Shown in pieces: positions 17,478 through 25,869 of a stretch of DNA of 64,000 nucleotides. This DNA is from Hydrogenophaga sp. BPS33 (GTDB taxonomy: Bacteria; Pseudomonadota; Gammaproteobacteria; Burkholderiales; Burkholderiaceae_C): assembly GCF_009859475.1 (NCBI RefSeq), contig NZ_CP044549.1:1178001-1242000 (forward strand), given 5' to 3'. A program made the translations under genes and the position numbers. The stretch's first letter is position 1; each line of letters opens with the position of its first letter. The notes below the pieces were generated by a model. It was not told the origin of the DNA and made no database searches. It saw only the letters and a program-made list of their open reading frames with translations.

Positions 17478-17759
17478 TCAGCCGTGCCGCCGTGCCACCC
17501 AGCAGACCGCCCCTTCTGCGCCATACCGCTCGGCATACGGCACGTCGCGTTCGATTTCGAACGAGTCGCCCGCGCGCAATTGGCGGGTGAGGTCGCCCAC
17601 GGTCAACCACATCTCGCCGCTGGCGACCACGGCCTTGGCCGCGAAGGGCTGGGCGTGCATGTCCCGGAAGGTGCGCGGTTCCCAGCGGTGCTCGAGCACT
17701 TCGTCGTAACCTTCCATCAAGGATTGGAGCCGAAAGGCTGAGAAGCTGGGCATGTTCAT
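17478..17759 (-). CDS. Small cupin-domain protein
   Basis: A 93-residue single-domain cupin starting MNMPSFSAFRLQSLMEGYDE. The jelly-roll signature is VASGEMWLTVGDLTRQLRAG, with the later AGDSFEIERDVPYAERYG segment. The usual metal-binding histidine pair is incomplete, as only scattered His residues (HRW, MHAQPF) are visible. It is convergent with the methyltransferase gene (7-base gap) and divergent from the first YciI gene. The role is unknown; such proteins often bind small molecules or act as isomerase-like enzymes. Confidence 0.8.
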   Translation of the reverse strand: MNMPSFSAFRLQSLMEGYDEVLEHRWEPRTFRDMHAQPFAAKAVVASGEMWLTVGDLTRQLRAGDSFEIERDVPYAERYGAEGAVCWVARRHG

Positions 17760-17841
17760 GGTGTGGCCATTGTGGTGCTTTGCGGCGACCGGTCAAGCGT
17801 TAGCATGCGGCCTTCTGTCGTCCTACAAAAGGCTCCTCTTC

Positions 17842-18195
17842 ATGTCCCACGTGCTCTTGATCGTCGAACCCATCGGACAACGCGCCGCCCGCACCGCCGC
17901 CGAAGGGCGCGAGGTCTATGCGCGCATGACACGGTTCGGTGAGTCGCTGCAGGCGCGCGGCAAGCTGCTGGCCGCGCAGTCCCTGGCCTCCCAGGCCAAC
18001 GCTGCCCGGGTGCAGACACGCGGCGGCCAGACCCAGGTGGTCGATGGGCCGTTCGCCGAAGCCAAGGAAATGATCGGTGGTTTTTTCCTGCTCAACTGCG
18101 CCAACCGGGCGGAGGCCCTGGAGATCGCCCGCGAATGCCCGGCGGCCGAGTGGGCCACGGTGGAGGTGCGCTCGCTCGGCCCCTGTTACGACTAG
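17842..18195 (+). CDS. YciI/DGPF-family protein
   Basis: A 117-residue YCII-related protein starting MSHVLLIVEPIGQRAA, with the family signature VVDGPFAEAKEMIGGFFLL. DGPF proteins are the conserved genomic partners of ECF42-group sigma factors, one of which lies at 19447. The ribosome-binding sequence is weak (AAAAGG). Its TAG stop forms the left end of the 270-bp foldback element at 18193-18462, so insertion of that element may have trimmed or altered its C-terminus. Function is unknown; YciI relatives include a dechlorinase and possible enzymes with a His-Asp pair. Confidence 0.88.
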   Translation: MSHVLLIVEPIGQRAARTAAEGREVYARMTRFGESLQARGKLLAAQSLASQANAARVQTRGGQTQVVDGPFAEAKEMIGGFFLLNCANRAEALEIARECPAAEWATVEVRSLGPCYD

Positions 18196-18462
18196 GGCCT
18201 GTTCACACTATTTTTCCAAGTGCGAAGGGGTTGAAAACAGCGCCAATCGAGGCGCGCGACGACGGCCAGACTGGGCGTCTGGCCTAGGAGTGCAACGAAG
18301 AGTGGCGCTGTTTTCAACCCCTTCCCTTCGGGTTGCGGCCCAAAAGGCCATGCGCCGCGTTGCGAAGCCTCGCCGGGCCACCGGCCCGTCTGCGTTTCGC
18401 GCCTTGCGCATGGCCTTTTGGATCCGCAACGCATCTTGGAAAAATAGTGTGAACATGCCCTA
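18193..18462. mobile_element. MITE-like foldback element with nested inverted repeats
   Basis: A 270-bp segment bounded by 28-bp terminal inverted repeats matching at 27 positions: TAGGGCCTGTTCACACTATT at 18193 onward, and its complement ending at 18462. Inside lie a second, perfect 21-bp inverted repeat (18225-18245 with 18303-18323, AAGGGGTTGAAAACAGCGCC) and a third near 18333-18427 built on CCAAAAGGCCATGCGC. No gene is encoded. The TA at both ends could be a target duplication. It fits a non-autonomous (MITE-like) element or large foldback repeat, inserted between two paralogous YciI genes and supplying the stop codon of the first. Confidence 0.75.
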
Positions 18463-18542
18463 AAAAAGAGCGGCCGTTGTCGAAAGCCGCCCAGCTGAAC
18501 CGTCGTGGGGGTGGCGACAACCGCTTTTTTCAGGAGACCCCC

Positions 18543-18971
18543 ATGCGATTCATGATCATCGTCAAATCCTGCGACGAATTCGAAGCCGAGACCACACCCG
18601 CCCCCGACCCGCAGGTGATGGCCGAGATGGTGCGCTACCACGAGGAACTGGCCCAGGCCGGCGTGTTGCTCGATGGCAGCGGACTGCAGCCCAGCCGCAA
18701 GGGCTGGCGCGTGCACCATGGCGCCGATGGCGGCAAGCGCATCCTCGACGGGCCGTTCGCCGAGGCCAAGGAACTCATCGCCGGCTACACCCTGATCCAG
18801 GTGCGTTCGCGCGAAGAGGCGCTGGAATGGAGCCGGCGCTTTCCCAACCCGGCCGGCAAGGGCAAGGAAGCGGTCGTCGAGTTGCGCCAGCTCTACGAAA
18901 TGGACGATTTCCCGCCCAGCCAGCCGCTCGAAGACTTCAAGAAGATCGACACCCTGATGGCCAAGAGCTGA
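18543..18971 (+). CDS. YciI/DGPF-family protein (second copy)
   Basis: A 142-residue YCII-related protein starting MRFMIIVKSCDEFEAET, with the signature ILDGPFAEAKELIAGYTLIQ. It has a good ribosome-binding site (CAGGAGACC). Length and C-terminal extension (YEMDDFPPSQPLEDF) differ from the first copy, so the two are diverged paralogues rather than a recent duplication. It lies directly upstream of the VOC protein and the ECF42-type sigma factor and is probably co-transcribed with them. The enzymatic role is unknown; genomic linkage to ECF42 is the main clue. Confidence 0.9.
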   Translation: MRFMIIVKSCDEFEAETTPAPDPQVMAEMVRYHEELAQAGVLLDGSGLQPSRKGWRVHHGADGGKRILDGPFAEAKELIAGYTLIQVRSREEALEWSRRFPNPAGKGKEAVVELRQLYEMDDFPPSQPLEDFKKIDTLMAKS

Positions 18972-19022
18972 GCTGCCGATCACCCCCAATCCCTTCCATT
19001 CACCCGCACACCAGGAACCACC

Positions 19023-19436
19023 ATGAGCTTCAAACAGATCTTCGTCAACCTGCCGATCCAGGACATGGCCCGCTCGCAGGCCTTCTTCAAGTCCCTCGGC
19101 CTGAGCTTCAACCCGCAGTTCACCAACGAGCAAGGCGCCTGCCTCGAACTGGGCGAAAACTTCTTCGCGATGTTGCTGGTCGAGCCCTTCTTCCAGGGCT
19201 TCACCAAGCTGCCCATCTCGGACGCGAAGAAAGCCACCGAGGTGCTGATCGCGCTCTCGGTCGACAGCCGGGACGAGGTCGATCAAGTGGTGGCCAAGGC
19301 GGTCGCGGCGGGTGGCACCACCCCCAACGCGCCGCAGGACCACGGCTTCATGTACCAGCATGGCTTCGCCGACCTCGACGGCCACCAGTGGGAGGTGTGC
19401 TGGATGGACATGAGCGCAGCGCCCGCGCAGATGTAA
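19023..19436 (+). CDS. VOC (glyoxalase/bleomycin-resistance fold) family protein
   Basis: A 137-residue vicinal-oxygen-chelate protein starting MSFKQIFVNLPIQDMARSQA. The paired beta-alpha-beta-beta-beta modules are visible: FFKSLGLSFNPQFT in the first half and YQHGFADLDGHQWEVCWMDM in the second, the latter holding the usual C-terminal glutamate. It resembles the PhnB-like and lactoylglutathione-lyase-like proteins that often travel with YciI genes and ECF42 sigma factors. It lies 51 bases after the second YciI gene and 10 bases before the sigma factor. Substrate unknown. Confidence 0.88.
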   Translation: MSFKQIFVNLPIQDMARSQAFFKSLGLSFNPQFTNEQGACLELGENFFAMLLVEPFFQGFTKLPISDAKKATEVLIALSVDSRDEVDQVVAKAVAAGGTTPNAPQDHGFMYQHGFADLDGHQWEVCWMDMSAAPAQM

Positions 19437-19446
19437 ATTCCCACCC

Positions 19447-20718
19447 ATGCATTCCGGTGTCCACCAAGCCATCGCCACGGTCTGGCGTATCGAGTCCGCG
19501 CGCATCACGGCCAGTGTGGCGCGCGTGGTGCGCGACGTGGGCGTGGCCGAGGAACTCGCGCAGGACGCGCTGGTGGCCGCGCTGGAACATTGGCCCCAGG
19601 ACGGTGTGCCCGACAACCCCGCGGCCTGGCTCATGATCACCGCCAAGCGCCGCGCGCTCGACCACCTGCGCCACCGGCAGATGGCCGACGACAAGCACGG
19701 CGGCATTGCCGCCGACATGGAAGCCCTGGGCACCACCCACGTGCCCGATTTCGTCGACGCGCTCGACGAAGCCCGCCAGGACGACATTGGCGACGACCTG
19801 CTGCGCCTGGTTTTCACCGCCTGCCACCCCGTGCTGTCGACCGACGCGCGCGTGGCGCTCACGCTCAAGCTGCTCGGCGGTCTCACCACACACGAGATCG
19901 CGCGCGCTTTTCTGGTGCCCGAAGCCACCATTGCGCAGCGCATCGTGCGGGCCAAGCGCACGCTCAGCGATGCCGGTGTGCCGTACGAGGTGCCGCGCGG
20001 CGATGCGCTGGGCGAGCGCCTGGCCTCGGTGCTGGAAGTGGTGTACCTGGTGTTCAACGAGGGCTACACCGCGACCAGCGGGGGCGACTGGATGCGCCCG
20101 GACCTGTGCAACGAAGCCCTGCGCCTGGGCCGCATGCTGGCCGGCATCGCGCCACAGCAGCCGGAGGTGCACGGCCTGCTGGCCTTGATGGAAATCCAGG
20201 CCTCGCGCACCGCGGCGCGCACCGATGCCGAGGGAACGCCGGTCTTGCTGGCCGAGCAGGACCGCAGCCGCTGGGACCACTTGCTGATCCGCCGAGGCCT
20301 GGCCGCGCTGGACCATGCGGACCTGCTCACCACCGAGCCCGGCGCCTACCACCTGCAAGCGGCCATCGCCGCGTGCCATGCGCGCGCGGGACGCGCCGAC
20401 GCCACCGACTGGGCGCGCATCGCCGCTTTGTATGGTGAGTTGTTGAAGGTCTCGCCGTCACCCGTGGTGGAACTCAACCGCGCGGTGGCGGTGTCGATGA
20501 ACGCCGGGCCGGCTGCGGGGTTGGTGCTGGTGGACGCGCTCATGAAGAACAAGGCGCTGCGCCAGTACCACTGGTTGCCCAGTGTGCGTGGCGATCTGCT
20601 GGCCAGGCTGGACCGCCGCGAGGAAGCCCGCGCCGAGTTCGAGCGCGCGGCCGAGCTGGCGAACAACGAGCGCGAGAAGACGTTTCTGATGGAGCGTGCT
20701 GCGGCGTTGCGCGGTTGA
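19447..20718 (+). CDS. ECF42-type RNA polymerase sigma factor with C-terminal helical extension
   Basis: A 423-residue sigma factor, far longer than the roughly 190 of ordinary ECF sigmas. The N-terminal part has sigma-2 (VWRIESARITASVARVVRD, ELAQDALVAALEHW) and sigma-4 (LKLLGGLTTHEIARAFLVPE, AQRIVRAKRTL) regions. From about residue 190 a TPR-like C-terminal domain follows (YTATSGGDWMRPDLCNEALR, VVELNRAVAVSMNAGPAAGL). This matches the ECF42 group, which has no classical anti-sigma factor and is linked to DGPF/YciI genes, exactly as seen here. The C-terminal extension is thought to take part in regulating activity. Confidence 0.9.
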   Translation: MHSGVHQAIATVWRIESARITASVARVVRDVGVAEELAQDALVAALEHWPQDGVPDNPAAWLMITAKRRALDHLRHRQMADDKHGGIAADMEALGTTHVPDFVDALDEARQDDIGDDLLRLVFTACHPVLSTDARVALTLKLLGGLTTHEIARAFLVPEATIAQRIVRAKRTLSDAGVPYEVPRGDALGERLASVLEVVYLVFNEGYTATSGGDWMRPDLCNEALRLGRMLAGIAPQQPEVHGLLALMEIQASRTAARTDAEGTPVLLAEQDRSRWDHLLIRRGLAALDHADLLTTEPGAYHLQAAIAACHARAGRADATDWARIAALYGELLKVSPSPVVELNRAVAVSMNAGPAAGLVLVDALMKNKALRQYHWLPSVRGDLLARLDRREEARAEFERAAELANNEREKTFLMERAAALRG

Positions 20719-20795
20719 CGTTCCCGTTTGGCCAACGATAGCCATGGCGCAGTTGATTGACGCTCTGCGGCGCTCGTGACGCGTTCTTTTTCGGA

Positions 20796-21198
20796 TTAAC
20801 CGAGCATCGCCGTAAGCCTCGATTCGATGTCGACCAGCGCCTCGAACCCATACTGTGTAGGGCGCCTCTCGTTGGGAGGGAGCTTGATGATGTTGCGGAC
20901 CCTCGTTTGAAAGTCGCTGATCTGGTCTTTCGTTGCGCCGTCGGCCTGGATCCGCCTCTGAGCGCGGAGCTCGACCTGTTTGACGTACGCCTTCAGTTCG
21001 CCGTACCGGGGCGATCCACTTCAGCATCGGCTTGCATTCAGGATCGTCCAGGTGGCGGCTGAGCGAGGAAGCCGTTCCACGAGGCTCATCCGCGAGCTTC
21101 GCGGCGCTCTCGTGGGCTTCGCCGCCTTTGCAGTCGCCCAAACCCATATCGAGGTGCAGTTTTTGCGGCGTTTTCTCTCCGCAGATGGACGGGACCAA
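20796..21198 (-). pseudogene. Frameshifted remnant of a member of the 21-30 kb paralogous family
   Basis: On the minus strand one frame reads QKLHLDMGLGDCKGG and LDDPECKPMLKWIA, then shifts by one base in a C run near 21008-21011 and continues YGELKAYVKQVELRAQRRIQ to a stop at 20796. This matches the protein at 28719-30251, residues about 128-183 ([29 protein letters not shown]), in sequence and spacing. No credible start codon exists, and neither the N-terminal part nor the helical module is present. It is therefore a decayed fragment of a paralogue, directly downstream of the family member at 21228-22394. Confidence 0.65.
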
Positions 21199-21227
21199 TG
21201 GCGGGGCGCGGCTTCTGGTCGATGCCT

Positions 21228-22394
21228 TCAGGACCGATGTTCGCCGTCGTATTGGGTGATCAGCGGAACGGCGAATTCGATGGCTTCATCGAACTTCGGT
21301 ACCGGGGTGAATTGCGCTGGATCGCCGACGCGCAGTGCTTCGGCGAACTCCAGTGCCTCTTCGTCCATCGTCAACCTCTGCGCGTCGGGAGCCCTGTTCA
21401 CACCGTCACACAGCCGTTTCAGCACCTTGCCGTAGAAACCTCCATCTTCCGGCTCGCTCAGTTGCGCAAGCTCGTGCAGCTTTTGCAGCCGCCAGAGCAT
21501 CTTTTCCCTCTGGGTGGGTGTGCTGTCGGTACTCAGACCTTCGGCGAGCAGCGAGGTGGCTTCGCGGGCGAAGGCCATCAGCACGAGTCGCTTCAACTGG
21601 CTTTCGTCGATGGCATCGCTCAGCAGCGCCTCGCGCAGTGCTCCGGTGGCACCGTTCTGGAGGTCTTGCGCCTTCGTCAGGGCGTTGCGAAAGTCTTGCA
21701 GCGTGACGCTGGAGACGAGCGTGCCGAGCAAGGCGCATTTGCCGGCCATCGTGCGCAGGCTGGTGAAGGGTTGCTGTGCCAACACCTGCGCGAGATGCGG
21801 GTCGGTCAGCGCGGCTTGCAGCTTCTGTTCGATTTGCTGTGCGTTCCCGCCGACCTGGGTTTCGTGCGTGGTCCTCAAGATGTCGCAGGCCTCGCGCAGC
21901 GGCAGTGTGAACAGCGCCTGCGCGTCGACCTGCTGCTGGACGTTGTGGGCCACCCAGCGGTGCCAGGCGGCAAGCCGATGGCAATGCGTGGCGTACGTCT
22001 GCACCGACGGGCTGCGGTCCAGCGTGTAGGCCTGTGCATGGGCCCAGGTGCTCTCTTGAAAACCGTCCGGTGTGGGGTCGAGCAGATACGCGATCGGTTC
22101 GGCCTTGGAGGGCAGACGGGTCGCGGCGTCTTGAATGGCTTGGGGCGAACCCCCCAGGAGCGCCTGCAAGAGGTTGTCGCGCAAGGTGGCCCGCTTCACG
22201 ATGTCGGAAGGACCCTTGAAATGCGGTGGGCTGGCGTTGGAGATGCTGGAGGTGTTGGACGTGTTGTGCCGGCTGCGCGGGGTGCCCTGCGTGCCCGAGC
22301 TGAGCGGATTCAGGGCGGTGGTGTTGAGTGCCGGGACCGGCTGAGTGGTGCGAGGGGTGCGAGGGGAGAGCGGTATTGCCGTTGGCTTTGACAT
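21228..22394 (-). CDS. Paralogous-family protein A (unrecognised, helical module)
   Basis: A 388-residue unrecognised protein starting MSKPTAIPLSPRTPRTTQPV, with GGAG 8 bases before ATG 22394. Residues 1-60 are Ser/Thr/Pro/Asn-rich and probably disordered, without a Sec signal. The rest looks all-helical. It shares with its neighbours the segment YATHCHRLAAWHRWV (about 134-148), LREACDILRTTHE (166-178), QQPFTSLRTMAGKCALL (207-223) and FAREATSLL (275-283). The closest relative is the next gene upstream (22539-23927). No catalytic motif is visible. The N-terminal composition recalls type III effectors; that is inference only. Confidence 0.8.
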   Translation of the reverse strand: MSKPTAIPLSPRTPRTTQPVPALNTTALNPLSSGTQGTPRSRHNTSNTSSISNASPPHFKGPSDIVKRATLRDNLLQALLGGSPQAIQDAATRLPSKAEPIAYLLDPTPDGFQESTWAHAQAYTLDRSPSVQTYATHCHRLAAWHRWVAHNVQQQVDAQALFTLPLREACDILRTTHETQVGGNAQQIEQKLQAALTDPHLAQVLAQQPFTSLRTMAGKCALLGTLVSSVTLQDFRNALTKAQDLQNGATGALREALLSDAIDESQLKRLVLMAFAREATSLLAEGLSTDSTPTQREKMLWRLQKLHELAQLSEPEDGGFYGKVLKRLCDGVNRAPDAQRLTMDEEALEFAEALRVGDPAQFTPVPKFDEAIEFAVPLITQYDGEHRS

Positions 22395-22538
22395 GAATGG
22401 AACTCCGCGGGAGTGGAAACGCAAGGGTGGCGCCCGGTTGCGGCGGCCGCGTTTTGAGAAACGAAGGCCCCCACGCAGTTCCTCGCGCGATGGGCGTTTC
22501 CCTGGAGCTCCCTTGTCGCTGGTGCTGCCCGGTGCTGC

Positions 22539-23927
22539 TCAGGACACGTCGTCGTCGGACCCGTCTTGCGTTGGCTGCGTTGCGATAGGCCGCCCGCTTT
22601 TCTGTTTGACGGACCTCTCTGCCTGGAGGCACAGCCGGTTCAGAATGAGGAAGTCCCAGCCATCGTCCGGCGTGGACGCCTGGTTCTTGCGCTGCACCAT
22701 GAGTTGCGCGAGCAGGGTCTTTCTTTGGGGTTCGGAGAGCGGGTCGCCGAGGCGCTCGTCCGGCGCCGAGGTGACCTGATGGGCGAACGCCTTCCTCCAC
22801 AAGCGTTTCAGGGCGTCGGTGGCGGGAGGGCTGTCGCTGAGAAGGGCTGCGCGCAGCTGGCGGGTCGCCTGGAGCTGCTCCGAAAGGGCGATCTCCACGG
22901 CGCTGCGAAACGCTTTCAAGCTGGCGGTGTCCTTGAGGTGCGTCTCCAGGATCGTGCACTTGTCCAGCATGGTCTGGATGTTGGTGAAGGGCTGCTCGGC
23001 CAGCGCCTGTGCCAGTTGGGGGTCTGCCAGCGCCGTTGCGATCCGGTGCGCGATGGTGTTGGCGTTTTCCTTCAATTGCACTTCGTGGGTGGTGCGCAGT
23101 GCATCGCAGATGGCCCACAGGCCAGGCGAAAAAACAGCGTGCATCATTTCTGTGCGCTGCCGAAGCACGTCGCGCACCCAGTGGTGCCAGACGGCGATCT
23201 GGCGGCAATGCACGACATAGGTCTGAATGGGGATGCGGAATGTCGAGAGATGGCCTTGTGCGGGCTTCCAGATGTGCTCCATAAACCGGTCGGGTATGGG
23301 GGCGGGAAATTGCCGCTCCAGGTGGTCGGTGGAAGAAAGCTCTTCCAGCAGAGACGACGCTTGCTCGCTATTGCCATGCTTGATGGCGTGGAGCAACAGG
23401 TCGCGCTGGCGGGCCGGGGCGAGCGCCGTTTCGTCCGAACTCTCTGGCGGGGGCGGCATCTGGAGTGCTTCGCGAAAGCTCATCGGCTCGTCGCGGGGTG
23501 AGTTGGGCGGGGCCACAAGCTCTGCGGACAGGCCCGCGAGCGCTGCGAGGAGGTCCACCTGTTCTTCGTCGGAGGACGTCGTCGACTCGCTGCCCACATG
23601 CGGCGGCGGTGCTTCGGGCTGAATGGGCGCGTGCGGACGCCGCAGGGTATCGCCCCGTGCGGAGCCGATCCCAGGGGGTGTCTGCGCGCTGCGGGCCCGC
23701 ACGGGAATCGGGGTGGGGTCCGATGCCTGGGCTGGGGGTAGGGCACGCACGCCCGTGAATCCCATGTGCTCCGTGTGCGCGCGCGGGCGAATCCATTGGC
23801 TTCGCGCCGGGCCGTTGGAACCCGTGGCGATCGACTTGAGCGGCACGCGAATGGCAATGGAGACGAACGACGAGGTGCTCTTGACGGGCGCCGGATCGGA
23901 CAGGGGAGTCGCTTGGGTTTTGCTCAT
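22539..23927 (-). CDS. Paralogous-family protein B (unrecognised, helical module)
   Basis: A 462-residue unrecognised protein starting MSKTQATPLSDPAPVKSTSS, with CAGGAA before ATG 23927. About 170 N-terminal residues are rich in Pro, Ser, Thr and Arg and look disordered. The C-terminal part has the family module: YVVHCRQIAVWHHWV, LWAICDALRTTHEVQL, AEQPFTNIQTMLDKCTIL and KAFAHQVTSAPDE. It aligns closely with the protein at 21228-22394 over the last 280 residues, the two being the nearest pair in the family. It ends with a Gly/Asp-rich tail (DGSDDDVS). It is divergent from the flavin monooxygenase gene. Function unknown. Confidence 0.8.
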   Translation of the reverse strand: MSKTQATPLSDPAPVKSTSSFVSIAIRVPLKSIATGSNGPARSQWIRPRAHTEHMGFTGVRALPPAQASDPTPIPVRARSAQTPPGIGSARGDTLRRPHAPIQPEAPPPHVGSESTTSSDEEQVDLLAALAGLSAELVAPPNSPRDEPMSFREALQMPPPPESSDETALAPARQRDLLLHAIKHGNSEQASSLLEELSSTDHLERQFPAPIPDRFMEHIWKPAQGHLSTFRIPIQTYVVHCRQIAVWHHWVRDVLRQRTEMMHAVFSPGLWAICDALRTTHEVQLKENANTIAHRIATALADPQLAQALAEQPFTNIQTMLDKCTILETHLKDTASLKAFRSAVEIALSEQLQATRQLRAALLSDSPPATDALKRLWRKAFAHQVTSAPDERLGDPLSEPQRKTLLAQLMVQRKNQASTPDDGWDFLILNRLCLQAERSVKQKSGRPIATQPTQDGSDDDVS

Positions 23928-24112
23928 GGAAGCGTTCCTGGGTCGGTGAAGGGAAGAGTGGGTAACGCGTTGGGCCTGCGTGTGCGGCGGTTTGTGTGTC
24001 AGGAGATCCCGCGACACGCATGGCGCTGCACGCCTGAGGGAGGCGAGTGAAATCCCTCATGGCGGGGTGCGCGGGTCAACGCCACACTGAGCCGCAATCA
24101 CCGCTGCAACCT

Positions 24113-25348
24113 ATGGACCACCAGGACGCTTTCGTACCCTTCCGGGGCTCCAGCCACGCTCCGCTGGATCCCGAGACCGAGGCCGACATCGTCGTCATCG
24201 GCGCAGGCCCTGCCGGTCTGGCCACGGCGGCCTGCCTGGTGCAGCGCGGCCACAGCCCCTGGGTGATCGAGCGGGCGCAGAACGTGGGCTCGTCCTGGCG
24301 CCACCACTACGAGCGCCTGCACCTGCACACCGTCAAGACGCATTCCGCTCTGCCGGGCATGCCGTTTCGGGACGAGGCGCCGCGCTACGTGTCGCGCCAG
24401 GGCGTGGTGGACTACCTGAGCGCTTACGCCCAGCGCTTTGGCATTGCGCCGACCCTGGGTGCCGAGGTGGGGGCGGTCGAGCCGCGGACGGGGCGCCCGG
24501 GCGCGCCGTGGCAGGTGGTGCTCGCGGGTGGGCGAGCCATCTCGGCCAACCACGTGGTGGTGGCCACGGGGGCGAACCGGTTGCCGGTCATGCCCGCGCT
24601 GCCAGGGCAGGACCGGTTCCAAGGCCGCGTGCTGCACAGCCGCAGCTACCGCAATGCCGCGCCCTTTGCCGGCCAGCGGGTGCTGGTGGTGGGCATGGGC
24701 AACACCGGCGCGGAGATCGCCCTGGACCTGACCGAGCAGGGCATGCGCACGGCGCTGTCGGTGCGCTCGCCGGTCAACATCGTGCGCCGCGACGTGCTGG
24801 GCCGGCCCACCCAGCTCTCCAGCCTTCTGCTCGCCCGGTTGCCACCGGCCTTGGGCGACGCACTGGCCACCTTGCTGCGCGACATCACCGTGGGCGACCT
24901 CGGCCGCTACGGCTTGCGCACCGCCTCCATATCGCCCTTGCGCCAGCTGCGCAAAGAAGGCAAGACGCCGATGATCGACATCGGCACGGTGGCGCGCATC
25001 CAGAGCGGTGAGATCGCGGTCTACCCCGGCGTGCAGGCGCTGACGCGCGATGGGGTTCGCTTCAGCGACGGTCGCGAGCATCCGTTCGATGCGGTGCTGC
25101 TGGCCACCGGGTACGAAGCCGCATTGCCCGCGTTGTTCCCCTACACCGCGCTGCCGCTCGACGAACGCGGCATGCCGCCGCAAGCCATCGGTGAAGGTGC
25201 GCTCGACGGTCTGTACTTCGTGGGTTTCGACGTGCGCCAGCCAGGCGGGCTGCTGCGCTCCATCGCACAGCAGGCCGAACGCGTGGCCGAGCGGATTTCC
25301 CTGCGCCAGGCGCAAGCCCCCAGAACCCGCGATGGCGTTGCACGCTGA
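24113..25348 (+). CDS. Flavin-containing monooxygenase-like oxidoreductase
   Basis: A 411-residue flavoprotein. The FAD-binding motif is VVIGAGPAGLATAACLVQRG near residue 25, and an NADPH-type motif VLVVGMGNTGAEIALDL lies near residue 200, with the FMO/YUCCA-like segment FQGRVLHSRSY between them and LLATGYEAALP in the C-terminal part. Such enzymes are class B monooxygenases acting on amines, sulfides or ketones. The start MDHQDAFVPFRG was preferred to an ATG 22 codons upstream because upstream residues are not conserved in character. It sits with the DUF1772 gene as a two-gene plus-strand island inside the minus-strand paralogous family. Confidence 0.88.
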   Translation: MDHQDAFVPFRGSSHAPLDPETEADIVVIGAGPAGLATAACLVQRGHSPWVIERAQNVGSSWRHHYERLHLHTVKTHSALPGMPFRDEAPRYVSRQGVVDYLSAYAQRFGIAPTLGAEVGAVEPRTGRPGAPWQVVLAGGRAISANHVVVATGANRLPVMPALPGQDRFQGRVLHSRSYRNAAPFAGQRVLVVGMGNTGAEIALDLTEQGMRTALSVRSPVNIVRRDVLGRPTQLSSLLLARLPPALGDALATLLRDITVGDLGRYGLRTASISPLRQLRKEGKTPMIDIGTVARIQSGEIAVYPGVQALTRDGVRFSDGREHPFDAVLLATGYEAALPALFPYTALPLDERGMPPQAIGEGALDGLYFVGFDVRQPGGLLRSIAQQAERVAERISLRQAQAPRTRDGVAR

Positions 25349-25365
25349 ATGGAAAGGCTGGAACC

Positions 25366-25836
25366 ATGTTGACCTTGTTGCTGCTCGTGACCTGTATCGG
25401 TTTGGCTCTGATGGGCGGCGTGTTCTTCGCGTTTTCCAGTTTCGTGATGAAGGCGCTGGGCCAGTTGCCCACGGCCAGTGCGGTGGCGGCCATGCAACGC
25501 ATCAACGTGGTGGTGCTCAACCCGTTGTTCCTTTGCGCGTTCATGGGCACCGCGCTGCTGGCGGGGGCCTGCGTGGTGGTGGCGGTGATGATTCGCGCCG
25601 AGCCGCGCGCGCCATGGGTGCTGGCCGCAGGGCTCTTCTACCTGGTGGGCACCTTTGGCGTCACCATGGTCTTCAACGTGCCGCGCAACAACCGCCTGGC
25701 TTCGCTCGCGCCCGAGTCGGCGCAGGCCGAGGCGGTCTGGCACGAATACCTGCGCGACTGGACGCGCTGGAACCATGTGCGCACGGTGGCCGCGTTGGCC
25801 GGAGCCGTCTGTGCGCTGATGGGGCAGATGCCCTGA
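25366..25836 (+). CDS. DUF1772 (anthrone oxygenase-like) membrane protein
   Basis: A 156-residue integral membrane protein with about four hydrophobic segments (MLTLLLLVTCIGLALMGGVF, LNPLFLCAFMGTALLAGACV, VLAAGLFYLVGTFGVTMVFN and VAALAGAVCALMG). The TMVFNVPRNNRLA motif and final WTRWNHVRTVAAL are typical of DUF1772, a family related to fungal anthrone oxygenases. It starts 17 bases after the monooxygenase stop and is probably co-transcribed with it. The biochemical role in bacteria is not established. Confidence 0.87.
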   Translation: MLTLLLLVTCIGLALMGGVFFAFSSFVMKALGQLPTASAVAAMQRINVVVLNPLFLCAFMGTALLAGACVVVAVMIRAEPRAPWVLAAGLFYLVGTFGVTMVFNVPRNNRLASLAPESAQAEAVWHEYLRDWTRWNHVRTVAALAGAVCALMGQMP

Positions 25837-25869
25837 AGTGTTTCCGCTGGGTTCGGCAGCGCGCCGATG

